Positions 24,650 to 35,302 of a stretch of DNA of 35,353 nt are shown here, in pieces. Numbering within the stretch: the stretch's first letter is position 1; each line of letters opens with the position of its first letter. Where the stretch lies: assembly GCA_028289545.1 (NCBI GenBank), contig JANQPG010000093.1:1-35353 (forward strand), in the 5' to 3' direction. The stretch is from Woeseiaceae bacterium (GTDB lineage: Bacteria > Pseudomonadota > Gammaproteobacteria > Steroidobacterales > Woeseiaceae). The position numbers were made by a program, and so were the translations under genes. Below the pieces are notes generated by a model. That model ran no database searches, was not told the origin of the DNA, and saw only the letters and a list, made by a program, of their open reading frames with translations.

Positions 24650-26848
24650 ATGAGCTTTCGATTTCCGAAGACCATCGTTTCGCTGCTGGCTTGTTTTGCG
24701 TTGCTGCAGGCGGGCTGCAGTGGTGATGACGGCGCGGCCGGCCCGCCGGGGCCTCCCGGACCGCCGGGGCCTCCGCCTCCACCGAGCGTCGTCAGCATTG
24801 CCGATGCGACGACGGTTACGGCGACGATTTCGACAGCGACGGCGGGCGCATCGTCAACCGTCGAGTTTTCTCTCAGTGACGGCGACGGTAACCCGGTTGT
24901 CGGTCTGCCGGCCGGCGCGATCAACTTCGGTCTCGCCAAGCTTGTGCCGGGTAGCGACGGTAACGCGAGCGCCTGGCAGAGCTACCTCAATCGCATCGAG
25001 GCGGCCAATGGCATCGGACCGGGTACGGTCGACCAGCAGCAGGCCGTGACCGAAAGCGGCGCTGCGGGTGTGCTCGCTGACAACGGCGACGGCAGCTATC
25101 TCTACACGTTCGCAGTGGACGTGACGACAGTGGCCGACGTGGCTTACGAGCCCGACCTCACGCACAGAGTCGGTTTCGAGATCCGCGGTTTTGTGCCGAT
25201 CGACAATCCAACCTTCGACTGGCAGCCCTCGACCGGTGCCACAGAGAACCTGTTCAGCCGTGAGATCGTCAGCGACGAAAGCTGCAACACCTGCCACGAG
25301 AAGCTTGCTTTGCATGGCGGTGCGCGCTTCCAGAATCAATACTGCATGGTTTGCCACAATCCGGGCTCGACCGACGCGCAAAGCGGCAACACCGTCGACA
25401 TGACGGTCATGACGCACAAGATTCACTACGGTGCTTCGCTGCCGAGTGTCGTTGCCGGCGGCGAGTACGCCATCTGGGGTTTCTTCGATCGCAAGTTCGA
25501 CTATTCGAACGTCGTGCATCCGCAGGACATTCGCAACTGCGCGAACTGTCACGACGACAGCAATCCCGACACGCCACAGGCTGAAAACTGGTATCGGGTA
25601 TCGACCGTGGAAGCCTGCGGCTCCTGTCATGAGGACGTCAACTTCGAGACCGGTGAGAATCACGCCAACGGCATCTCGGCGAGCAACGCCGAGTGCGCTA
25701 TCTGTCATACGCCGGGCAGCCCGGTTGGTGTCGAGGAGGCGCACACGATTCTGACGCAGGTGGCGGCCGGCGATTTCCGCTTCAACATTCTCGGCATCGA
25801 CAACACGTCGCCCGGGGAGTTTCCGGAAGTCACGGTGTCCATCACCAATCCGAACAATGGCGATGCGCCCTACGACCTCACGACCGAACCCGCTCTCGCA
25901 GCCGGTGGACGGGTTGTCGTCGATATTGCCTGGAATACTCTTGAGGTCAGCAACCGGGGCAGCGGCAGCGGCGCCGGCGGCCGGCCCGCGCAGCCGGTGT
26001 CGCTAAACGTGCTGGCGACGGCAGTCGACAACGGAGACGGCACTTACGCAGTGACGTCGCCCACGGCCATACCGGCGGGCGTAACGGGTTCCGGTATTGT
26101 CGCAATGGAGGGCCGCGCATCGCTCGACACCGACGGCGACGGCAACCCGGAGAGCATACCGATCACCGGTGCATCGACGACGTTTGCCATCACCGACGGT
26201 GTGCCCGTTCCGCGCAGAGAGATTGTCGATCTCGCGAACTGCAACGACTGCCATCAGTCGCTGAGCCTGCACGGCAGCAACCGTACCGACGACATCCTGT
26301 TGTGTGTCACCTGCCACAACTCCGATGCAACCGATATTGCGGCGCGGGTCCGTGGTGGTGCGGACAGTTCGAACTCGCCGGACGGCAAGGACGAAGAGAC
26401 GATCGAATTCAAGACCATGATTCACGCGATTCACGCGGGCTCGGCGCGGGACGCGGGCTACGTCTCCTACGGATTCTTCGGCCAGCCTATCGACTACAGC
26501 GAGGTCGTTTACCCCGGCAAGCTCGAAAACTGCGAGGGCTGCCATCTGCCGGATACCTACTACCCGGTGGGTGCGTTTGCGCTCGCGACAACGACCGACT
26601 CGGGAAACGACCTGGACACGCCTGACGACGATGTCAACATCACGCCGAACACGGCTACCTGCTGGGGCTGCCACGATCGCCCCGAGGCTGTCGCGCATAT
26701 GGAGGCAAACGGCGGTGCGTTCGACGCGGCGCAGACCGTGGACGGCACGCTCGTGTCGGCGTCGGAGGGCACGGTCATCGAAACCTGCGACGTCTGTCAC
26801 GGGCCCGGGCGAAGCTCGGACGTCAAAGCACTGCACGGCATCCCATGA
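24650..26848 (+). CDS. mtrC: OmcA/MtrC-family decaheme outer-membrane lipoprotein
   Basis: This 732-aa protein has a lipobox-like LQAGC (lipidated Cys about residue 23), a short collagen-like GPP-repeat spacer (~30-45), and ten CxxCH heme motifs. They fall in two groups of five: CNTCH, CMVCH, CANCH, CGSCH and CAICH, then CNDCH, CVTCH, CEGCH, CWGCH and CDVCH. The groups are separated by a beta-rich domain. This is the pattern of the cell-surface cytochromes of Mtr-type conduits, which reduce or oxidise extracellular minerals, humics or electrodes. The length is close to OmcA. Its TGA overlaps the ATG of the next gene. Confidence 0.93.
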   Translation: MSFRFPKTIVSLLACFALLQAGCSGDDGAAGPPGPPGPPGPPPPPSVVSIADATTVTATISTATAGASSTVEFSLSDGDGNPVVGLPAGAINFGLAKLVPGSDGNASAWQSYLNRIEAANGIGPGTVDQQQAVTESGAAGVLADNGDGSYLYTFAVDVTTVADVAYEPDLTHRVGFEIRGFVPIDNPTFDWQPSTGATENLFSREIVSDESCNTCHEKLALHGGARFQNQYCMVCHNPGSTDAQSGNTVDMTVMTHKIHYGASLPSVVAGGEYAIWGFFDRKFDYSNVVHPQDIRNCANCHDDSNPDTPQAENWYRVSTVEACGSCHEDVNFETGENHANGISASNAECAICHTPGSPVGVEEAHTILTQVAAGDFRFNILGIDNTSPGEFPEVTVSITNPNNGDAPYDLTTEPALAAGGRVVVDIAWNTLEVSNRGSGSGAGGRPAQPVSLNVLATAVDNGDGTYAVTSPTAIPAGVTGSGIVAMEGRASLDTDGDGNPESIPITGASTTFAITDGVPVPRREIVDLANCNDCHQSLSLHGSNRTDDILLCVTCHNSDATDIAARVRGGADSSNSPDGKDEETIEFKTMIHAIHAGSARDAGYVSYGFFGQPIDYSEVVYPGKLENCEGCHLPDTYYPVGAFALATTTDSGNDLDTPDDDVNITPNTATCWGCHDRPEAVAHMEANGGAFDAAQTVDGTLVSASEGTVIETCDVCHGPGRSSDVKALHGIP

Positions 26849-27765
26849 CGTTGCGCACGGCGCTGTTTGGGCTGCTCGCCGTCGGCCTGTTGTGGAGCGG
26901 AGCGCCGCGCTTTGTTGCCGCGGACGACGGCGAGCCGGTTACGCCTGAGTACAGCGAGGCCGGCGCGGACGATTGTCTCGGCTGCCACCAGGAGCCGAGT
27001 ATGGCCGAATTCTTTCGGTCTCCACACGCCGCGGTATCGGACCCACGAGCGCCCGGCGGCCAGCACCAGTGCGAAAGCTGTCATGGGCCGCTGGGTGCAC
27101 ACTTGCCGATGCACGGCGATGCCGTTGTGGGTTTCGGAACCGAGACACACACACCTGTCGATGAGCAGAACGCCGTCTGTCTGGGATGTCATCAGGACGA
27201 GGCCGCGCATTGGGCCAGCAGCGCACACGCCAGCGAAGACCTGGGTTGCGTTAGCTGTCATACGATCCATACCCAACACGATCCCGTGTTGTCGCTGACC
27301 GAAGAGCCGGAGCAATGCTACGAGTGTCATAAGAAAGAGCGTGGGCAAATGCACAGGCCGTATGCGCATCCCGTGCGCTTGGGCAAGATGAACTGCAGCA
27401 CCTGTCACGCGGCGCACGGATCGCCTGCGGACGCGGCGCTGATAGAAGTCACTTTGAACGAAACCTGCTGGAGCTGTCATGCCGAGAAGCGGGGACCGTT
27501 CGTGTTCGAGCATGCCCCGGCGTCGGAGGATTGTTCCCTGTGTCACGAACCGCATGGCTCCAGCCATCCGAACATGCTGACTCGGACGCCACATCTGCTG
27601 TGCCAGCAGTGTCATTCGGAACGTGACCACCCGAGCACTCGTTTCACCTCGACAGGCATCGAAGAGGGCTCACGCTCCGGGTTTTTGCTCGGCAGGGCAT
27701 GTATGAACTGCCACAGCAACGTGCATGGATCGAATCATCCGTCCGGCGCGACGCAGACGAGATAA
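26845..27765 (+). CDS. mtrA: DmsE/MtrA-family decaheme periplasmic cytochrome c
   Basis: This 306-aa protein has a signal peptide and ten CxxCH motifs spread evenly: CLGCH, CESCH, CLGCH, CVSCH, CYECH, CSTCH, CWSCH, CSLCH, CQQCH and CMNCH. This is the MtrA layout, a heme wire threaded through an outer-membrane barrel. It is coupled to the MtrC-like gene by ATGA overlap and is followed after 3 bp by the barrel gene. Confidence 0.94.
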   Translation: MTLRTALFGLLAVGLLWSGAPRFVAADDGEPVTPEYSEAGADDCLGCHQEPSMAEFFRSPHAAVSDPRAPGGQHQCESCHGPLGAHLPMHGDAVVGFGTETHTPVDEQNAVCLGCHQDEAAHWASSAHASEDLGCVSCHTIHTQHDPVLSLTEEPEQCYECHKKERGQMHRPYAHPVRLGKMNCSTCHAAHGSPADAALIEVTLNETCWSCHAEKRGPFVFEHAPASEDCSLCHEPHGSSHPNMLTRTPHLLCQQCHSERDHPSTRFTSTGIEEGSRSGFLLGRACMNCHSNVHGSNHPSGATQTR

Positions 27766-27768
27766 GCC

Positions 27769-29865
27769 GTGTATCGTTCATCGCACAGGGCATTGTTACT
27801 AACGTTCGTTCTTGGCATTGCCCCTGCCGTCGCCCCGGGCTCGGAAGGCCGGTCCACCGAGAGTTGTGAGCTGTGCAGCTTCCCGAGTGGTTGGTATCTG
27901 GATACCGACTTCGGGGTAGCGTATGTGTCCGACGATTCGTTCAGATTCGGCGACTACACGGGCACGACCGACTCTGGCCTGTATCTGTTGGGTCGCGTCG
28001 CAGCCGATTACTGGGGCGCCTCGGGTGCGCATTGGCGGTTGGAAGGCAGCGACATGGGGCTGGATGCGCGGCGCCTCGAGCTTCGCGGCGGTCTGCCCGG
28101 ACGTTATGAATTCCGGATCGGGTATTCTGCCTTGCCGCACAACCTGTTCGAGTCCGGGCGAACGCCGTTCCGCCTGTCCGGGGACAGCCTGATCCTGCCG
28201 CCCGACTGGCAGACGGCACCGACCACGACAGCAATGGGCGGCCTGAACGCGTCGCTGTCGCCGGTGGAGATCCGCACCGAGCGTGAAACTCTTGCGCTGG
28301 GCCTGGCTTTTACGCCAAACCGGCACGTCGAGTATGCGGTCGACTACCGCTACACCGACAAGACCGGCACCGGTATCTTCGGCGGGAGTTTCCTGAATAC
28401 TTCTGCCCTGTTGCCGAGGCCGGTCGATCACCGCTTTCACACGCTCGACGCCAAAATGTCCGTGCGTACCGATTCCTGGTCCGCACAACTAGGCTACCTC
28501 GCCTCGATATTCAGGAACGACGATCAGCGCTTGCGCTGGGACAACCCGTTCACGCCGGTGCTGCCCGGCGCCGGCATCGGGCAGGCTGCGCTCGAGCCGG
28601 ACAACGAGTTTCATCGCGTAGCGCTCTCGGGCCAATATCGGCCTGCCGCCGCCACCCAGTTGTCCGCAAACGTGTCGCTGGGGCGCATGACGCAGGACGA
28701 CCAGCTGTTACCGTATTCGACCAGCACGGACCTGCAGTCGCCGCTCCCCGTTCAGGCGCTCGACGCCGAGATCGACACCCTCAACGCCGACCTGCGGCTG
28801 GTGTCCCGTTTGGGGCGTGCTCTGCGATTTACGGCTTCGTATACGCTCGACGATCGAGACAATCAGACTCCGGTGTTCGAATGGTCGTATCGCCTGGCCG
28901 AGACGCTCGCGGCCGTGCCGCGCACGAACACACCGTACGACATCGAGCGAAGACGTCTGCGTTTCGGTGCCGACTACCGCTTGCCGTTCAGGGCGAAGCT
29001 ATCGGGCGGCTGGAAGCGCGAGACGGTCGAGCGGAATTTCTCCGAAGTGGATCGGAGCGAGCAGGACGAGTTCTGGGCCAAGCTGAAGGTTCCGCTAGGC
29101 CAACGCGTCGATGTGGCTATCAAGTATGCGTTTGCGGATCGGGACAACGACGGCTATCGCCAGTTGGAGGGCCCGACCGGCGATTCGTTAACCGCGCAGA
29201 ATCCGCTGCTCCGGAAATACAATCTCGCCGACCGGGAAAGGCAGGGGCTGGAGCTGAGCATTTTTGTTCGCCCATACGACGGTGTGGATCTCGGTTTGAC
29301 TGCCGAGACGACCGACGACGATTACACCGACAGCGTGCTGGGTCTCGTCAGCGCCAATTATGAATCGATAGCCGGCGATGCGGCGTTTACGATGTTGCGC
29401 GGCGTGTTCGTGGCAGTACACGGCGGTTACGACCGGTACCGTTCGGTGCAGGCAGGCAGCCAGGCATTTGCGGCGCCTGATTGGCGTGCCGAGAGTGAAG
29501 ACGATAGCCGCTATGCAGGATTGTCCCTTAGCCTCGATGAAGCCTTCGAGCGCTTCCGTTTGCACTTCGGCTACACGTTCTCCGAGACGTCCGCCGCCGT
29601 GCAAACGTGGGCGTTGGGTAGCGCCGACGGTTTTCCCGATCTGACCAGCCGCTTGCATCGATTCGAGGCCAATCTCGACTACGACTGGCGGGACACGCTT
29701 GTCGTACGCCTGGGCTTGCTGTTTGAGGATTACACTGTGGACGACTGGCCGCTCGACGATATCGGCGTCGACGGTGTGCCGCGTATGCTCAGCCTCGGCA
29801 ACGAATGGCTCGATCACGACGCGGGTATTGTCATGCTGTCCTTTCGGTATCGCAGCAGGCCCTGA
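27769..29865 (+). CDS. mtrB: MtrB/PioB-family outer-membrane beta-barrel
   Basis: This 698-aa protein starts at GTG, with a signal peptide and, soon after, the CELC motif that marks gammaproteobacterial MtrB proteins. The remainder is long alternating beta-barrel sequence ending SFRYRSRP. MtrB sheathes MtrA so that electrons cross the outer membrane to MtrC. The gene order mtrC-mtrA-mtrB is that of Shewanella. The nor promoter region follows. Confidence 0.92.
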   Translation: MYRSSHRALLLTFVLGIAPAVAPGSEGRSTESCELCSFPSGWYLDTDFGVAYVSDDSFRFGDYTGTTDSGLYLLGRVAADYWGASGAHWRLEGSDMGLDARRLELRGGLPGRYEFRIGYSALPHNLFESGRTPFRLSGDSLILPPDWQTAPTTTAMGGLNASLSPVEIRTERETLALGLAFTPNRHVEYAVDYRYTDKTGTGIFGGSFLNTSALLPRPVDHRFHTLDAKMSVRTDSWSAQLGYLASIFRNDDQRLRWDNPFTPVLPGAGIGQAALEPDNEFHRVALSGQYRPAAATQLSANVSLGRMTQDDQLLPYSTSTDLQSPLPVQALDAEIDTLNADLRLVSRLGRALRFTASYTLDDRDNQTPVFEWSYRLAETLAAVPRTNTPYDIERRRLRFGADYRLPFRAKLSGGWKRETVERNFSEVDRSEQDEFWAKLKVPLGQRVDVAIKYAFADRDNDGYRQLEGPTGDSLTAQNPLLRKYNLADRERQGLELSIFVRPYDGVDLGLTAETTDDDYTDSVLGLVSANYESIAGDAAFTMLRGVFVAVHGGYDRYRSVQAGSQAFAAPDWRAESEDDSRYAGLSLSLDEAFERFRLHFGYTFSETSAAVQTWALGSADGFPDLTSRLHRFEANLDYDWRDTLVVRLGLLFEDYTVDDWPLDDIGVDGVPRMLSLGNEWLDHDAGIVMLSFRYRSRP

Positions 29866-30053
29866 CCCCTCTCCCGCGAGGGACCTCCGCTCAGTTCTTG
29901 CCGCGGCTGCTTCTCCCCGCCGAAACACTGGCGTCCGAGTTCATCCCGCCAATCGTCTTGATCCAAGTCAAGGCATCGGTTCGTCCGCAGCAGGAAAATC
30001 CGTCGAAGCCCCGGGAAGGTTCCCGGTGCCCGGTTCAAAGAGACGGAGTGACC
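29866..30053 (+). promoter_or_regulatory. nor promoter region
   Basis: This is the only sizeable gap in the right-hand block. It contains a FNR/DNR box (29958-29971) and a short palindrome CCGGGA-AGGT-TCCCGG at 30011-30026 that could be a hairpin in the norC leader or a second operator. A transcript from a class II site would start near 30006. Confidence 0.5.
29958..29971 (+). promoter_or_regulatory. FNR/DNR-type box upstream of norC
   Basis: TTGAT-CCAA-GTCAA matches the Crp/Fnr family consensus TTGAT-N4-(A/G)TCAA; the GTCAA right half is common in DNR/NNR nitric oxide-responsive sites. It is centred ~90 bp upstream of the norC ATG. This fits activation under low oxygen and NO. The regulator gene is not in the window. 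Confidence 0.75.
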
Positions 30054-31896
<1,843 letters not shown>

Positions 31897-31907
31897 GAGC
31901 AGCCGTT

Positions 31908-32720
31908 GTGAGCTTGCCGTCGACAGCGGCGACCGGTTCCGGGCTCATACCCTGGTATCAGCCGCAGGGGAGCGAGAGTGAACTGTTCCTCAACGCCTGG
32001 AATAATCGCCTGCCGCTGCTGCTCAAAGGCCCGACCGGTTGCGGCAAGACGCGCTTTGTCGAACACATGGCAGCGCGTCTGGGGCGGCCGCTCTACACGG
32101 TCGCCTGTCATGACGATCTTACGGCGGCGGATCTGATTGGCCGCCACTTGATCGGTGACGGCGACACGTTCTGGCAGGACGGCCCGCTGACCCGGGCCGT
32201 CCGCGAAGGCGGCATCTGCTACCTCGACGAAGTCGTCGAAGCCCGCAAGGATACGACGGTTGTGCTGCATCCGCTCTCGGACAACCGTCGTATCCTGCCG
32301 ATCGATCGCACGGGTGAGATTTTGAGCGCGCCGCCGGAGTTTATGCTCGTCGTGTCGTTCAACCCGGGCTATCAGAACCTCCTCAAAGGCATGAAACCGT
32401 CGACGCGGCAGCGATTTGTTGCCGTGCGGCTCGACTTTCCCGCCCCGGAACTCGAGCAGACTATCGTCATGCGCGAGGCTGGTGTCGGCGCCGACGTCGC
32501 AGGCCGACTCGTAACCCTCGCGGGCCAGCTAAGAAGACTCAAAGATCACGACCTCGAGGAGTCCGCATCGACGCGACTCCTGATCTACACGGCGATACTG
32601 CTTCGCGACGGCTTCGATCCGCTCGAGGCATGCCGAGCCGGCCTCGTCGAGCCGCTGAGCGACGACGATTTGACCGTGGATGCGCTCATGGAAGTTGTGC
32701 AGGCCAGTTTTGGTCATTGA
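31908..32720 (+). CDS. norQ: NorQ, MoxR-type AAA+ ATPase for NOR assembly
   Basis: This 270-aa CbbQ/NorQ-type AAA+ protein starts at GTG, with Walker A GPTGCGKT (41-48) and Walker B ICYLDE (103-108). SFNPGYQ and STRQRFV are conserved family blocks. NorQ with NorD inserts the non-heme iron into NorB. It follows norB by 11 bp, and its end overlaps the small membrane gene. Confidence 0.94.
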   Translation: MSLPSTAATGSGLIPWYQPQGSESELFLNAWNNRLPLLLKGPTGCGKTRFVEHMAARLGRPLYTVACHDDLTAADLIGRHLIGDGDTFWQDGPLTRAVREGGICYLDEVVEARKDTTVVLHPLSDNRRILPIDRTGEILSAPPEFMLVVSFNPGYQNLLKGMKPSTRQRFVAVRLDFPAPELEQTIVMREAGVGADVAGRLVTLAGQLRRLKDHDLEESASTRLLIYTAILLRDGFDPLEACRAGLVEPLSDDDLTVDALMEVVQASFGH

Positions 32721-33096
32721 TCCCGAAAAACAGGAGCGCCGTATAGCGGTAGCCGCGCAAACCCTGTACCTCGTTAACCTGATGCTCTTGCCCGGGCTGG
32801 CTTTTCTGGTACTGCTGGGACTGCTTGCGGTATATCGCCGCAGTGATTCCGCACTGGTCCGCAACCATCTTGCACAGGCGGTGGGCGTGAGCGCCGTGGG
32901 CGGTGCGTTGATCGTTGTCGTACTGGGCCTGATCTATCTGCAGGGCGGCGCGGGCCCGTATGCATGGTTGTGGGGGATCCTGTATTTCACGTTTGTACAC
33001 ACCAGCCTGATCTTCATCGGTGTTGTGGGCTTTGTGAAAGCGCTGAACGGACACGAGTTCGTGTTTCCGGTCGTAGGGCGCTGGTTTCGGCTTTGA
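32710..33096 (+). CDS. Small membrane protein within nor cluster (DUF4870-like)
   Basis: This is about 128 aa if started at TTG 32710; alternative starts nearby are possible. There are three hydrophobic helices (~16-36, ~55-76 and ~85-110) and the segment LVRNHLAQAV, which resembles the RxH..QA motif of DUF4870-type proteins. It is not NorE (subunit III-like) or NorF by sequence. Its position between norQ and norD with an 11-base overlap suggests a role in NOR assembly or stability. Function unknown. Confidence 0.72.
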   Translation: MVIDPEKQERRIAVAAQTLYLVNLMLLPGLAFLVLLGLLAVYRRSDSALVRNHLAQAVGVSAVGGALIVVVLGLIYLQGGAGPYAWLWGILYFTFVHTSLIFIGVVGFVKALNGHEFVFPVVGRWFRL

Positions 33097-33125
33097 GCCC
33101 GATCTCCCAGGGCGCGAGGTGAACC

Positions 33126-34976
33126 GTGGAGGAGTGGGTCGGCAAACTGTGGCACAACGCAATCACGCGTGTGTCGAGCCTCGAGTACGCCGACGCGGAA
33201 GTGTTGCTCGACGAGGTGCGCCGGCCGGCGGGACTCATGTTTCGCGCACTGGGCGGGGAGGGCGGTTTGCGCCTCGAGGCCGCGACGGAGTCGGCACATC
33301 ACGCGCGGCGAGGACTGTTCAGTCGATTGGCGGGGCAGAACGATACCGTCGAGCTGGCATGGCGCGATGAGGAAACCTTGCGTCTGCCCATGCGGGTGGC
33401 CTGCTTCCCGGAACGTGCGCTGAACCGCGATCTTTACCTGTGGCTGGCGGCGCTGGCCGCAATCGTCGAGGGAGCGCCGTCGAATCGCACGCAGTGGCTC
33501 GCAAAGAATGCGTCGGCGACCGCCAGCCTGATCGGTGCGTTCCCGGGTCTTGCGGTGCGCTACCGCGGCCTGCTCGCCGCTCACCTTGCACAGCGACCCG
33601 AGCCCGGCAAGCTCCCGGAAGAGGAACGGATCAACGAGACGCACCTCCGCGCGGCGCTTACCGACCCGGGCGCGTTTGTATCTTGCACCGACGATCTGCT
33701 GCCAGCACGCTGCCGGCCTTTGCCGGTGCCGCTCTGGCTGCACCCCGAGCCGCCCACTGTTGGGCACGATACAACGGTGCAGGCCGCCGACGAAGACGGA
33801 CGCGGAGGCAGCAAGGTACGCGATGTCGAAGCGCAAAAGCGCAGGCGCGGTGAACGCGTCGACGAGCCCGACGGCAAGAGCGGCTTGCTAGCATTCCGGC
33901 TTGAAAGCCTGTTTACACGAACCGAGTTCGCGGCAGTCGACCGTACGGAGACGGAAGACGAAGACGACGACGCAGAGTCTGTCGTGGAAGATCTCGACGT
34001 TCTTAGCGTATCCCGTCGTCGCGAGCAGAGTTCGGCGCGTCTGCGCTTCGACCTGGATCTGCCGGCCTCCGATCAGGATGACGTGCAGCTTGGAGAGGGT
34101 ATTCCGCTGCCCGAGTGGGACTATGGAAGGCAACAGCTCCTGGCCGAACATTGCCGGCTCCAGGTCCTGGTGGCCAGGGAAGCAGGCAACCCGGAGCTGC
34201 CATCTTATCTTCGCGCTCGAGCGCGACTGCTGCGTCGGCAATTCGAAGCCCTTAAGCCCCAGCGAATCTGGCAAAGCGCACAAAACGACGGCTCCGAGCT
34301 GGACACCGAAGCCATCGTTCGTCGAGAGAGCGACAGACGATTGGGTACGGCCACCGCAGAGGCCGGCCTGTACCGGGACTGCCGGCACCGTGAACGCAGC
34401 CTGTCCTGTCTCGTACTCGCCGATCTTTCCCTGTCGACGGACGCGCATGTCGACAACGATAAGCGAGTCATCGACGTGATCCGCGACGGTTTGCATTTGT
34501 TTGCCGAAGCGCTTGCGGGAACGGGTGATCGGTATGCGCTTTACGGCTTTTCGTCGCGCCACCGCAGCCACGTGCGTTTTCACACGCTGAAAGAATTCGA
34601 CGATCCTCACGGCGCGGACGTGCGACGCAGGATCAACGCGATCTCCCCGGGTTACTACACGCGCATGGGCGCCGCGATACGCTATGCCACCCGGTTACTC
34701 GGACGCGAGTCGTCCACCCGCAAGCTGTTGCTGATTCTGACCGATGGGAAACCGAACGACCTTGACCGATACGAGGGCCGCTACGGCATCGAAGATACTC
34801 GCGCCGCCGTACGCGAAACGGGGCGTCTTGGCATCGATTCGTTTTGCATGACGATCGACAGAAAAGCCGGACACTATCTACCGTATATCTTCGGTAGCCA
34901 TGCCTATGTGCTGGTGCGTAACGCCAGCGAATTGCCGTTGCGTTTGCCGGCCCTCTACGCGCGCCTTGCATCGTGA
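33126..34976 (+). CDS. norD: NorD, VWA-domain NOR activation protein
   Basis: This 616-aa protein starts at GTG and has a C-terminal von Willebrand A domain (~425-612). Its metal site is visible as DLSLST (Asp at ~433), and TDGKPND comes later. The N-terminal half is the NorD/CbbO helical region, with an acidic low-complexity patch near residues 276-286 (TETEDEDDDAES). It partners the NorQ ATPase to mature NorB. It is the last gene of the cluster. Confidence 0.93.
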   Translation: MEEWVGKLWHNAITRVSSLEYADAEVLLDEVRRPAGLMFRALGGEGGLRLEAATESAHHARRGLFSRLAGQNDTVELAWRDEETLRLPMRVACFPERALNRDLYLWLAALAAIVEGAPSNRTQWLAKNASATASLIGAFPGLAVRYRGLLAAHLAQRPEPGKLPEEERINETHLRAALTDPGAFVSCTDDLLPARCRPLPVPLWLHPEPPTVGHDTTVQAADEDGRGGSKVRDVEAQKRRRGERVDEPDGKSGLLAFRLESLFTRTEFAAVDRTETEDEDDDAESVVEDLDVLSVSRRREQSSARLRFDLDLPASDQDDVQLGEGIPLPEWDYGRQQLLAEHCRLQVLVAREAGNPELPSYLRARARLLRRQFEALKPQRIWQSAQNDGSELDTEAIVRRESDRRLGTATAEAGLYRDCRHRERSLSCLVLADLSLSTDAHVDNDKRVIDVIRDGLHLFAEALAGTGDRYALYGFSSRHRSHVRFHTLKEFDDPHGADVRRRINAISPGYYTRMGAAIRYATRLLGRESSTRKLLLILTDGKPNDLDRYEGRYGIEDTRAAVRETGRLGIDSFCMTIDRKAGHYLPYIFGSHAYVLVRNASELPLRLPALYARLAS

Positions 34977-35302
34977 CGGCGGAGTGCAGGCAATTTGTAA
35001 CAATATGTCAGCTGCGACTGGGGTATTCAGAGACTATGTCGCGCGCGTCACCAAAAACCCGCAGTTTCTGCGGCCTTCCGTAACGACAAGCTGGAACAAA
35101 AAACTGCTTGTATCGTCTGCGCATAGCGACAGTTTTTACTCCGTCGTATGAGTTTTGCGTCGCCGTTGTGCGACATAACTCTGCAAACAACATAACGCAA
35201 ACGTCGGTTTTCGGAGACAGGTTTTTTTTCAAAACCGTCGTGCTAGCCTGCGCCACATTGTTTCCTTTTGCATGCATGGAGCATGCGTTTTAGCTCAGGG
35301 AA
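34977..35302. other. Intergenic region after norD with several hairpins
   Basis: There is no credible gene. Three inverted repeats are visible: CCGCAG-TTT-CTGCGG (35059-35073), which on the - strand is followed by T5; AAAAACTG/CAGTTTTT (35099-35106 and 35130-35137), a possible bidirectional terminator for norD; and ACGtCGGTTTT/AAAACCGtCGT (35201-35211 and 35231-35241). A TGCTAGCCT near 35241-35249 could be an extended -10 for the transcript carrying the riboswitch. Confidence 0.45.
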
